A stretch of DNA of 64,000 nt from Polytrichum commune. Its lineage: Eukaryota > Streptophyta > Polytrichopsida > Polytrichales > Polytrichaceae. The position numbers were made by a program, and so were the translations under genes. Below the pieces are notes generated by a model. That model was not told the DNA's origin. It ran no database searches and saw only the letters and a program-made list of their open reading frames with translations. Shown here in pieces: positions 1 through 10,559 of the stretch (the stretch's first letter is position 1; each line of letters begins with the position of its first letter). The stretch is taken from contig OX485804.1 in NCBI GenBank assembly GCA_950295325.1, forward strand, positions 34,102,001-34,166,000. Reading direction: 5' to 3'.

Positions 1-2
1 AC

Positions 3-275
3 AAGAAGACCTTAGACGAACGTTATGAGGAATGGGACACAGCCAAATGTTTTCGATGGACGAGGCTCAAGGAATATCCACCAGCTCATCAATCCCTAGA
101 TTGTGTTGTGGCATCATGGGCAAGACAAAGGAATGCGTCCGATGACAATGTACTCATCCCAGCGAGGCAAATTCTTTTCGCAAAGGATAATTTGGATCGA
201 TGTGTCAGAGGCGAGAAAATGACTGATGGAGATACATTCGAGGATGGGGTACCAACAGAAGACCTCGGTGATTAA
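3..275 (+). CDS. C-terminal part of an unidentified protein, cut by the window edge
   Basis: An open frame enters from the left edge at base 3 and runs 90 codons to a TAA at 273-275. No start is visible, so this is the end of a longer ORF or exon. The product is charged, with a Trp/Cys-containing first half (EEWDTAKCFRW) and an acidic tail (EDGVPTEDLGD). I do not recognise the family. The length and lack of stops favour real or recently coding sequence over chance. In this repeat-rich setting the C-terminus of a transposon protein is as likely as a host gene. The sequence to the left would decide. Confidence 0.35.
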   Translation, partial: KKTLDERYEEWDTAKCFRWTRLKEYPPAHQSLDCVVASWARQRNASDDNVLIPARQILFAKDNLDRCVRGEKMTDGDTFEDGVPTEDLGD

Positions 276-1427
276 AGATGCATTGCTCAATCCTCGATGT
301 CTTAGGGTGAACACTCGTGGGTGGGCACCCCAGGGTGATACCATCTATAATGTTTGATGCTCAATTTTAATTTTGTGAGCATTAATTAGAGACAATTGAC
401 AATTTTCCCGGGGATGTTCAAATTACCACTTGTAAAGGCTACGTTTTTGTGAGACTTCATGGGATTTGTCATATTTTCCAACATGATTAATATGTGGGAG
501 TCATCCAATGTGCATGGTGGGAGGCAAATTGTGCACGGGTGTTCACCCTTGGCGTGTAGGGTCAATCCTTTTGTCTTCATTGATGGGATCTTCCATATGC
601 CAGTTGATTGTTTGCCTAGTTTCATTGGAATACATTGTTGTGGTTTAAGGAACCTCTACGGTTATTTTCTCGGGTGAACAAACTTGCAAATATGACGTTC
701 CCATCACGTTCCCACATTAAAATGAGCGGACCATTTGTCTCATTTTAGTTAATAAGCCCATGAATATTTCACGGCAGGATTTGAACCGCCAACCACTCTG
801 TTTGGAAATGGGCATCTCTCCCCTACACTCATTACAATATTTAGTGTACTAGTGTCATTCCAACAAGGTTCCAACTTGAAAATTTGCACAACTAGATTGT
901 CAATGAAAACATGCAAGAAATGTTTTTGGGTTCCACATTGCAAAGGTTTGCGAGAAATGCCAAGATTTGATGAATCAAACTTGTCATTTTTTGTACCCCA
1001 AAAAACAAGCTCCAAAACTCAATGTTGTCCAAACTTAAATTTGCTGGACTTTGAAGTCCTTACAACCATTTCGATTTGTTTATTCATTCCAAACTACAAA
1101 TGCAAGCTTTAGGAAATGACTCTTTTTCTATGGTGGAAAGCCAATTGTCATGATTTTTGTAGATTTTACTCTCTTTACAACATACAAGGGATTGAATAAC
1201 AACACCAAATTCCTCAAGTTTTCTAAAGAAAGCACAAATCATAGTACCTATATGGAAATAGGTATAAGTAAGGTATTCAATTCCTTTTCTTCATCGGACA
1301 CCTACATTTGATTGGTGTGTGGTCATATGAGGATCAAAGAACAAATACCAAAACGACATTTGTTTACAAGAGATTGGACCACGTTTCAAATTTTATTAAC
1401 TACACTTAAACTTTGTAATATCATGCA
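276..1427. other. non-coding stretch, no gene seen
   Basis: AT-rich sequence with only short chance ORFs. Around 770-830 the minus strand carries GGTTCAAATCCTGCC, which resembles a tRNA B box, but no cloverleaf can be folded, so no tRNA is called. Nothing else is supported. Confidence 0.5.
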
Positions 1428-1640
1428 TGTGGCAACCAAAATGCATGTGATAGAAGAGAATTAGTGTAGCATGTGACATTATGGAATAATATGTAGTCAA
1501 CATTGCAATAATGTTAATAATGACAACGATCACAACGTGATGCGTGTGGACATTAAAATTTGAACTCAAAACATTTGTTCCCTAAGGATTCAAGATATAA
1601 GAGGAGGAGTGACATTAAAGAGGTTAATATTACGGAGTTT
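1428..1640 (+). repeat. dispersed repeat family B, copy 1
   Basis: The sequence from GTGGCAACCAAAATGCATG through AATAATGACAACGATCACAA to GAGGAGTGACATTAAAGAGG recurs in recognisable form at about 6200-6495 on the same strand. It recurs inverted at about 33420-33690 and 58985-59100. No ORF is shared. It behaves like a short non-autonomous element whose exact termini I could not fix. Confidence 0.5.
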
Positions 1641-2159
1641 TGAGTGTACTTCACACTCAATAACAAACTCAATTGGGAGGACCTATGTGTTAAGTTAAGG
1701 AAGCAACAAACATGCACTTTCAATGACCATGACCACCATTTTCAAGGGAGGTGTGGATTTCAATCTAGTTTTTGTTGGTGTTTCATCGTAGATATGTTAA
1801 TGCAACACAATTTTTGAAAACTTACATATCATCACTAGAATATGGAGCCAACATGAATAAAAAGGAACCGTATAAAACATCTATACCCTTAAATGTGGGT
1901 TTACATTGAGATTCGGGTTGAAGAAACTTGGGGCGCAAAAAACCCTTTAACCACCTTTATTGGACCTTACTTTTGGACTCAAGATTAGACCCATGCTTGA
2001 AGATTGATTCCTCAAATCACGAGAAATACATTCTTGAGTGGAGACCACCAACTTCCTTGGGCACTTGGGGGTTGGGAATGTGATGCTACATTAGTGCCAC
2101 CTCATTTTTCCATACATTACACCCAAGCCCTAGTGTAAAATCCTTATGTCTAAACACAA

Positions 2160-2397
2160 GAGAGGGAAATATTGTACTCGAGTGTACCTCTCGTTCATCC
2201 AACATAAAAGCCCTTGAAATAACCCAAAGGTATATATATATATATAGTTTATTTGACACCAAAAATTAACTTCAAAACCCCCAAATTAGTTTGCTCAAAG
2301 TCATTTGAGATGAATTGGCAACAAACCTATAGGATTAAGTTTGTACGAGTGAATGGATGAGAGGTACGCTTCTCTCTCTCTCTCTCTCTCTCTCTCA
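2160..2397 (+). mobile_element. MITE-like element family A, copy 1, ending in a CT microsatellite
   Basis: The left end reads AGAGAGGGAAATATTG, then ACCTCTCGTTCATCCAACAT. The right end is the reverse complement in degraded form (GGATGAGAGGTACGC) and passes straight into (CT)n at 2369-2396. Related copies lie at about 8806-9043, 9569-9779, 9782-10019 and 33140-33405. The terminal inverted repeats are about 50 bp and no ORF is present. The TATATATA run at 2231-2245 lies inside it. Confidence 0.55.
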
Positions 2398-3611
2398 ACA
2401 TGGGCTCTTGACCGATAGGATCAGTATATTTAAGGGTTTCTTTGGTCTTGGACGCTAGTATAAGGGCCACTTTACACATGAGCCAAGAGCCATGACCATG
2501 AAATTGTGAGAGCGCAACATAAAGTGTCCAAAGGCCGTCCTAAGACACCTCCAAAATTATGTAGTGTTGTCACGGACCCTCAAGTGTGATGTGAAATCAT
2601 ATGTGACTGGACCCTCAACCAAATGCTATTTCAATGAATTTCCATTCGTGCATGTCCTCACACATGATAAAACATAATAAATCAACGGTTGTGAATGTTC
2701 GGAATGCCATGGTCTCCTTGTTTTGTGCTAGGCCTTCCTCCAAGAGGTGATTTTTGAAAAATAGTCCAAGTGACCATGAAACACTTTCCATTTTGAAGCC
2801 ATGCAGATTCCATGTAGACTTCCCATCCATCTTCCGGTCACTTATATACTCCGTTGGTCCCTCAAGTGTACCTCAAGTGTAGTGTGAAGCAAACTTGGAC
2901 CGGGTTCGCCTTTTCCACCAATGAGAGTGGTTGAAGTGTAATGGGCACGGGCTCTCAGTCTCGTGTGTGAAGTGGCCCTAAATTGGCGCTAAGCTTTTGG
3001 CAGCTTTAAGTTATTTGTTATTGATGGTGTTGACTTGCGGAGTGACTGTTATCAAATCGGTGACCTGTGTGTACAATAAGATGCTATTCAATGTACCACA
3101 CTGTATCACTAGTAATTTTATTGTTTAAAAGCACAATAGTGGATCCCTCAAAACATGAACAAGAAATAATGAACACAACCCCAACCAATTTGGCCATCTT
3201 GAGGAGCACCTAAAGTAGTCTTGCGAGGGTAAGTTAGTACACAAACATCAGGAGTCACTTGGCAACTTCAACACCTCGGTGTCCAATTTTTGTTCCTATT
3301 TCTTAAGAATAGAATTGGCACCTTCCGTATTCAGGCATTTCATGTGTTAAATTTCTTATCAACTTTCAAGAAAGTGATTTGATAGAGTTTAGGCGATTCT
3401 AATAATGATCTAATCAGTGGCAGTTTTTCCAAGGAAATCAACTAATTCAGACCTTTTAAGATAGGAGCATCCAATCCCGTCAATAGACTAATTTCAGCAC
3501 TTACTTTTTGGGTCCATATTGGGGGTTTATGTGTTTCATAAAGATTACCGATGATGTTATTTGAAGGATCCAAAAGACATCTCGTTGGTTGAAGAAAGAG
3601 AGAAGAGAAAG
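2398..3611. other. non-coding stretch, no gene seen
   Basis: Repeat-like sequence. Phrases such as 'acttcacacacgagactga' and 'ggccactttacacatgagcc' around 2460-2980 recur in altered form at about 7600-7990, so an old dispersed repeat is likely. No coding frame is supported. Confidence 0.4.
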
Positions 3612-3615
3612 TTAA

Positions 3616-3977
3616 CCCTTAAACGACAATTCATGGCTTGGGCGGGCAGCCCCAAATTGGATCACGGCATCTTTTATGCTTGGGCATCATGAATAGTGCA
3701 CTTTTTGAACTTTGGCATCATGAATGAGCCAATCAATGATGAGCTTGCAACCTCCTACAAGGTTGTGTGCAACCCCAACCTACCTACCACAATCCTTTCA
3801 AAGCACAAATCACTCATACAAATTGTGATTTCAATTGTAAAAGTTCACTTTGTGAATGTATCATAAGAAGGTGATTAGAATGATATCAAAAAATAAGTGA
3901 AAAGTTGAGTACCGGAAGAGCTACAGAGAAGATTATGTAGAAATCAAGCCCCTCGGGCTTGCTCTGTCGTTTAAGGG
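3616..3977. mobile_element. TTAA-flanked inverted-repeat element (piggyBac-like MITE), copy 1
   Basis: The 13-bp end CCCTTAAACGACA at 3616-3628 is matched exactly by TGTCGTTTAAGGG at 3965-3977. Both ends are flanked by TTAA (3612-3615 and 3978-3981). The 362-bp element has no ORF. TTAA target duplications with CCC-starting ends are the hallmark of the piggyBac superfamily. TTAA is itself palindromic, so a 3-bp TAA/TTA duplication of the PIF/Harbinger type cannot be excluded from one copy. A second element with related ends lies at 25519-26349. Confidence 0.6.
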
Positions 3978-3981
3978 TTAA

Positions 3982-4635
3982 CTCTCAACTTTGTCTGTCT
4001 TTTGCGTTAGGGTTATTGGGAATCCATAATATAGGTTGCCTTAACCCTTAAAACAACAAAACTTATAATTTGTCTCCTTGTAACGGTCAATCCGTGATGG
4101 TCACGTGGAATTTAATCGTACGGATGTGTGATCAGCCATGTAGAAGCCATGTTTACTATGTCCTCTAAAAAAATGGGCCATTTTAATATTGATAATTTGA
4201 CTCAATTCATTGTGCACTAGGTTTCAGGTAAATGGTCACATTGGGAAGAGCTCGAAGATGCAAGTTCCATGCGAGGCGCCATGAAGACGTCAATGTGAGA
4301 TGTTGTCACCGAATCAAGGCAAGGGATTAGCAAGGTCAGTATGATGAAATGGTGGTTTTTTTTATAACTAGCCAAGATGCGATGTTGTGATTGAAAATAA
4401 GAATCGGCCACATAGAGAACGTGGATCGCTTCTGAGCATATGGGTTCAATTCACCCCGTTGGCCCCAAGTCCTAGGTGCAAGTTTCTTGGATCGACTTCA
4501 AAATCAAGATGCTCCACCACTGGAGAACTCCCATACCCACACTTGGGACAAACATTCGCATCTGTGTTCTCCTCACGAAATAGAACGCAACCTTTGGGGC
4601 AAGTGTGTGTTGTCCTCCTAGTTTGCAGAGCACTG
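3982..4635. other. non-coding stretch, no gene seen
   Basis: A stray 'ccttaacccttaaaacaac' at about 4040 resembles the terminus of the neighbouring TTAA-flanked element but has no partner. Otherwise only short unsupported ORFs. Confidence 0.4.
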
Positions 4636-4865
4636 CTCGGGGAGAACCGGCAGTTAGTTGCAGATGAACCGGTGGAATTTGAGAAATAACCACCGGTTGA
4701 AGTTCGAGACTTGAGGAGAATTACCGATCATGTTAGAGGAATCCATAATAGAATATACCTCAGATGAAATCTAGCCAAACCAGAAGATGTCAACATGTAA
4801 CCGGTTGGATTAAAATTCACAAGGATCTTGACCGACTATGGCCAAACACTTCCCGGCCACTGTTG
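4636..4865 (+). repeat. single dispersed copy of the AACCGGTT satellite
   Basis: The order GGGGAGAACCGGCAGTTAGT, then GATGAACCGGTGGA, then CCACCGGTTGAAG, then ATGTCAACATGTAACCGGTT matches a unit of the tandem array at 22185-23190 base for base over long stretches. A solitary unit shows that the family spreads or survives outside arrays. Confidence 0.65.
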
Positions 4866-6199
4866 CAGAGCATGCCGGATGCCTTGTTTTCCAAGCACGG
4901 CAATGAATTGGGCGTTGACAATATACTTCTCGGCAGAGCTGATAGCAATTCTGTTATGAACAAGTTGTAGACACGATGGGCACGACAAAGATTCAACAGA
5001 ATTAGAGCCGCTGCCACCACCCGTAGGCTGGAGCCGGCAAACAGAGGCGTGAGCCCTGCCTCGCCTCATCCAAGGGTGTCCACAACGCATCCACTTGCGG
5101 ATCGAGGATCATCTGCCTCGGCCCCCATCCCTCCCTCCCTTCCAGGTCGTCCTCCAAATCGCCATCAACTCCAACTGAATCCCTGTCGTCATACGGGGCT
5201 GTATCATCGGGCCAGCCTTGAATCAGAACCACCCTCGATCGGCATTTGTGTCGTCAGCTACTTCACTTGCGACATCGCAAAGGAGTCGCCATCACTGCAA
5301 CATGGTTTCACGATGCTAAACTCCATGTGTCATGCTTAATTGCATGCACCAGTTTACAGAATGCATCGTGCCAAATTGCGAAACAAACACACACACACAC
5401 ACACATATATATATTATTGCTACCAAGATGTTGGTTCCCACCACAACGATGTTGTCGCAGTCTTCATCGTGCGCACCAAATGGCTCATCGTCGCGTTCAT
5501 CAGGAGCTAGATCTACGTTTGAGGGATCACAAGGCAGCTACGTGTAGACCTGACCAGGTGTGACTGCAATCCGACACCAAGGCGACCTTTCCCTTCAGAA
5601 TCCGACAGGTGCGGAAGTGGCAATTTTGCAGTCGTAAATTTGCTGGCCGTTTGAGTGTCAGATTAAGCCACCTTTTCCTTCGAGTGCTTGATCCCTGCAT
5701 AAAATCACTCAAACCACTGTCATAGCCGGCTTTCAAAAATATCCAACTTATACATCCACCAAGTCTGGGCACCTTGATGAACCGTGCCACCCAGTGTTGA
5801 AGATTGAAGCCCTTATTATATGATTTCCATTTTGAAGGGCTCTCAAATTTCAACCCTTCACTTAAAAGGCTGGTTCAAATCCAAGTCATCAATTCAAGAA
5901 TATAGAAACGAAATACAAAACTCATATTAAACCTTTTGCATGAATTATATGGTATATGTTTCCATGACAGTGTGAAGGATTAAGAATCAACCATCTAACT
6001 CCACTTCTTGTAGCGACAATGCCCTATGCTTGTTGGTTCTTGTGGTAGGCAGATAATGTTGAGGACCTCAAGTGACATCTTCAAGTTCATTGTCAATTTG
6101 GGGTTGTGTTTTGAAGGGTTGTTTTGAGAGGGGTATATTCTGAAGAGCCAAATCACGTTGAAGGGCATTGAAGACGTCAATCTTGAACATTGGTGGCAA
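4866..6199. other. non-coding stretch with a short CA/TA microsatellite
   Basis: Several overlapping ORFs of 60-108 codons occur on both strands, but none shows a recognisable domain or codon pattern and they overlap in conflicting frames. An (AC)n run at about 5387-5405 is followed by (TA)n. Confidence 0.4.
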
Positions 6200-6495
6200 C
6201 CAAAGTGTATGTGATATCAAGGAGGTCTGTAGTGTTAACGTGGATGCATGATAATAGAGAATTAGTTTACTGTACATGTGACATTTTAGAATAACACAAA
6301 GTCAACATTACAAAAATGATAATAATGACGATGATGACAACGCGATGCATGTGATGAGTGTGTGGTTTATTTTTAACGTCAAAATCCATGAAAACAAGAA
6401 AGGAGATTAAGAGTGAGCACATACGTTCCCTAAAGTTTGGAGATATAAGAGAGGGAGTGACATCACAGAGGGTGACATTACGGAGGTTGGGGTTT
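6200..6495 (+). repeat. dispersed repeat family B, copy 2
   Basis: Aligns with the copy at 1428-1640: ATAGAGAATTAGTTTACTGT, CAACATTACAAAAATGATAA, GGAGATATAAGAGAGGGAGT and GACATTACGGAGGTT occur in the same order. This copy is longer in the middle, around 6350-6410. Confidence 0.5.
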
Positions 6496-8805
6496 AGCCT
6501 CTCAACGAAGGTGAGCAGTTTCCACATCATCGTATAGATAAGGCCCGAGCTACAAGGTGCTTTGCATATAAAGCCTGGGAGCGTGAAGGATGCTCTTTAT
6601 ATAAGAAAAGCCTTAGAACGAGGGTCTTATCGAGTGTAAAGTTCATGTGGTGGATGTTGGAACTTATGAATGTCCTCCATATTCCTCACTGGGCATTTAC
6701 AGATTATAACAAGCCCACAGGACTTTACACTTCCTAAAGGGTTGATGCCCTGACCTTGGAGGGACCGGTGCCGAGCATAAAGCCCTTCCCAAAATTTTCA
6801 CTCTTTAGAAAGGACGTGTTATACCATGTGAGACACAAAGGTGGATTTCACCGTGAAATGACCGCTCTCTGTACCTTGGATCGTAGATATCCAACTAAAA
6901 TCCAATGGTTAGAAATTCTTGGATATTGCTTTACACTTGATAAGACCCGCGCTGGGGAGGGGGGGGGGGGGGATTATCCGTATATGGACCCGCTATCGGC
7001 GGCCTCAAGCCCTTATGCCCCTTATGAACCCTCGCCCCTTTGGGCCTTATTTATTATCTTTAGTGGGAAACACTCTAAATTACGAACACCAATGGTAGGC
7101 CCAGCTTCTAGAAGCTTCCATGTGGGAGTTGTTGAATTTCAAATTGTGAACCCTCACATGGCCTTTCTCTAACTTATCATTTTTGTTTTTATTTATATTG
7201 TTTTTGCTTTCTTGCTTTCTTGCCGCCCTAATCATGGCATTGGTCATGGAGGCAGTCACGGGGGCGGTCGCACCTTGGAAAAGAAAAAGGAACGACTGGT
7301 AGCTAGGGTGAACATGAGATATTTAATGGTGTGTTAATAAGTTAGTGTCGGAGCAGCCCTTTCTCTTTTTAACAGATGGTTTATTACATGTTGGCCAATA
7401 AGTGACTTCCACGTGGCAACCCACCATTATGAAGTGAAGGCAAATATGCATGGAACAAGTGGGTGATATCATCAGAGGCTTGGAACGTTCCCTAAAATTG
7501 TCAGAGTCACCATGGTTAATATACATATTCCCCTTGTTTCTGGTTTAAAAGGTCTGTTACAGGGGGATGCACTGACATATGATGAGGAGTTTGGTCAGAT
7601 GGGCACATGACTGGATGTGGGCTTTTGCATGTACTGAATGCCACTTCACACACGAGACTGAAGGCCTGTGACCATTGCATCCTAAGATCTCTCATTTATG
7701 GAAAAGGCCGAGACGCCCAAACAAATTATCGTGAATGAAAAGTCTGCATGGATTCTTATATTGCAAACTATGGATAATGTTTCATGGTTCATCGAAATTT
7801 GTGCCAGGTTCACCTTTGGGAGCTGGGCTTGACGCAAATTCTAGCATATCACACGAGAGTCAAGGGCCTTAAACAAATGATATGGCCTTTCGAGGAGAGT
7901 CAAGGGCCCTCACTATTACATGGCCACGGCCCTTGGCTCATGTGTGAAGCGGCTCTTACATCAAAGCTTGAGGACCATGATATACGAATTGTGTGATCGG
8001 TCGAGAAGCTAGAGACAGTCCTAGTTCGCTTTACAACTTGAAGGCGTGAGGGACCCAAGAAATTCAAATGGATGAGAAATCTACATGGGTATCCTACGTG
8101 GCATCAAGTGGATGATGTGTTTATAGTCTACCGGATGTTGCGTTCATGTCCATCAAACATAGGTGGGTGGACCTAACTCAAAACTAAGGGGCGTGGCAAT
8201 CGATTACATTGTTGTCGGCTCCTATAAATAGTCTATTGCCGTGATGGGACCCGAACTTGAACATATGTTGTGGTCCATCAACAAGATTTGCTTTCAATTT
8301 GCAAGTAGCTTGAGGGCCCATCAATTGCAAAATTACATTTTTAATTTTTCACAGTTTGGCCTTTGCATGATTTCCAAGGGCCTTTAGATTCTCATGGTCA
8401 TGGATCTTGGTGTGTGTCAAGTGGCTCGAAGGTCCAAATCCCATGTACCCATACGGGAAAATTTAGGTTGATGTCCGCATTTTGGATCAATTGGTAACAA
8501 TATCCCTTGTTCTTAACCAATACAACTCAGGTTTGGTTTTCTAACATATGCTAAAGGTGTTATAGTAAAACTTCACCCCTTATGCGTTGGTTGTTGAGTT
8601 ATCCCGATTTAAGGTCACTGGACCAATTTGATTTAGGAATTTGTTTAGCTACCCAATTTAGGAGTTTTTTTAGCTAATGATAATCTATAGGATTTAAAAA
8701 TAATCATCAATGTTTTCATCCTCCCTTCCCCCGATTTGCTCTCCCCCTCAGTAGGTGTTGTGAACAATCACCCATGTGCCTCCATGCAGAGCAACTACGC
8801 TAAAG
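6496..8805. other. non-coding stretch with a poly-G run
   Basis: A run of 14 G lies at about 6959-6972. An ORF at 6756-7172 (138 codons) spans it and has no recognisable domain, so I do not call a gene. The parts at 7590-7990 share phrases with 2440-2980 (old dispersed repeat). Confidence 0.4.
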
Positions 8806-9043
8806 GAGAAAGAGGGAATTATCGCATGAGAGCGTATTTCTTAGCTTCCAACATAAAAATTTGACACCCCATAGGTTTGTATCCAATTCATCTCAAATGA
8901 CTTGGACTAGAGTAATGTCTTCAAAGCTGATTCCGGTGTCAAATCACCTAAAATTAATAACCTATGGGCTATATATTGTTGTAAGGCTCTTATCTTAGAT
9001 GAATGAGAGGTGTGGTTGTATGCAATAATCTCCTCTCTCTCCC
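8806..9043 (-). mobile_element. MITE-like element family A, copy 2
   Basis: The left end GGAGAAAGAGGGAATTATCG is the inverted counterpart of the right end GTATGCAATAATCTCCTCTC. The interior holds 'tccaattcatctcaaatgac', the reverse complement of the family phrase 'catttgagatgaattgg', so this copy is inverted relative to the one at 2160. No ORF. Confidence 0.55.
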
Positions 9044-9568
9044 TACCTTAAACATATGATTTAATATGAACTACAAACTCATCATCAACCCACATTAATT
9101 GCTTTACAATCTCCTAGTGGTCATCATTAATGCATGTATTTATCACAAGATCAATCCAATATAATAGAGTGTATCAACATTATTGGAGGTTTGAAACGGA
9201 CAGGAGAGGAAGGCGGTGAACAAACATTGCATGTCAAGGTAAAAGACATTGACATCCTTTTTTCTATTTCTTCCTTTGGAGGTTTGAAATAGCATCCATC
9301 CAACTTCACCTACAATTTGGTTCCTTCATATGTGTGTGGTAGCCCCAAGGGACTCCTTCAACATGTCTAGCCCAACTACATATTTGATCTATCTATGAGT
9401 GTGGGATCACATACTTGAAGTAGTTGCAAATCCATCCACTTTCAAAAATCTATGGGCTGTGGTTATGTGGGACTTGATCCTAAGTCCCACCCTCGCCCAA
9501 GCGCAATTTCACATAGTTGTCTTGATTGATATTTCTAAATTTGTTTTATGAACTGATGTTCATATACG

Positions 9569-9746
9569 TGAGAATTATTGCATATGACCATACCCCTTAT
9601 TCATCCAATATAAAAAGCTTTGAAATAGGATGCAAGTTGGATGTTGCTATTTTAAGTTTATTTAACACCAAAATTGACCTTAAAGGTGCCAAATTACTCT
9701 AGGTCAAGTCATTTGAAATGAATTGCCACAAACCTATAAGACGTCG

Positions 9747-9779
<33 letters not shown>
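9569..9779 (+). mobile_element. MITE-like element family A, copy 3, right end replaced by (CT)n
   Basis: The left terminus is GAGAATTATTGCATATGACC followed by CATTCATCC-type sequence. The body carries 'catttgaaatgaattgccac'. The right terminal repeat is missing and the copy ends in (CT)n at 9749-9779, the same arrangement as the copy at 2160-2397. Confidence 0.55.
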
Positions 9780-9781
<2 letters not shown>

Positions 9782-9782
<1 letters not shown>

Positions 9783-10019
9783 GAGAAAGAAATTTATCAT
9801 ATATGAACATACCTCTCATTCATCCAAAATAAAATCCCTAAAAGAATATGTAGCCCGAAGATTGCCTTTTGTTAGTTTGTTTGATATTGAAACTAGTTTT
9901 AAAGACCATGAATTAGTGTGCTCAAGCTCATTTGAGAATAATTGGTGACAATCCTACAGAAGGTCAGCTTTTTATGTTGGATGGATGAGAGATACGCTTG
10001 TATGCAATATTTCCTCTCT
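9782..10019 (+). mobile_element. MITE-like element family A, copy 4, both ends present
   Basis: The left end GAGAAAGAAATTTATCATAT plus ACATACCTCTCATTCATCC is mirrored by the right end ATGGATGAGAGATACGCTTG plus TATGCAATATTTCCTCTC. It abuts copy 3, so two elements sit in tandem around the CT microsatellite. No protein-coding capacity. Confidence 0.6.
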
Positions 10020-10298
10020 TCATTATGCATGGTGTTTAATTACTTTGGGTAAACAACACATAAGCTATCTAGTGTGATAATTGTAATTCTACAAGTGTTT
10101 CAACAACCTTGTGGGTTAGGGTTACATTGCAGCAATGCTTCACAAATGGACATTTTCAGTTGTTCCCCAAAGTTTCTCACCCCATGTTGACAATTATACA
10201 ACAATTTAAGTTCATAGGTCAATATTGTTATCGCATGGATGCATAAATGCATAACCCAATACGCTTAAGACACTGTGCATAATGATTACCTTGAGTAA

Positions 10299-10559
10299 TT
10301 GAAACAAAAATTACCTTACATCAATATGTGTAATTGGGTTGCCTTCGTAAATAGGTTACCCATGCAAATTGTTGCCTACCACACCTCAAACTATAGACTT
10401 GCCATTAAAACTAGACCATGTCATGTTTGCTCTTATAATGCAGTTGAAAATGAGGCACACTTCATGTTGGAATGTCCCCTATACAACCTCATTAGAGATA
10501 AGTTTTCATCATTATTTGAGAACGTAGTTTCAAGGAGCCTCGAATCTTTCTTTCATTAA
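10299..10559 (+). pseudogene. C-terminal fragment of a LINE (non-LTR retrotransposon) ORF2-like protein
   Basis: An 86-codon frame ends at TAA and reads YHTSNYRLAIKTRP, then CHVCSYNAVENEAHFMLECP and LYNLIRDKF. The order [SN-x-RLAIE-x-GR]-CxxC-[E-x-E-x-HF-x-x-x-CP-x-Y] is the cysteine/histidine tail found after the reverse transcriptase of many non-LTR elements. The reverse transcriptase itself is not visible upstream, so this is a 5'-truncated remnant, as expected from incomplete target-primed reverse transcription. A related, more degraded copy lies at about 24590-24887 on the minus strand. Confidence 0.6.

Noticed and set aside
770-830. tRNA-like B box GGTTCAAATCC on the minus strand
   Set aside because: The T stem does not pair around a 7-base loop, and no anticodon or acceptor arm can be drawn.
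6756-7172. 138-codon ORF on the plus strand
   Set aside because: It runs through a 14-G tract, has no domain or codon signature, and has no splice or transcript context.
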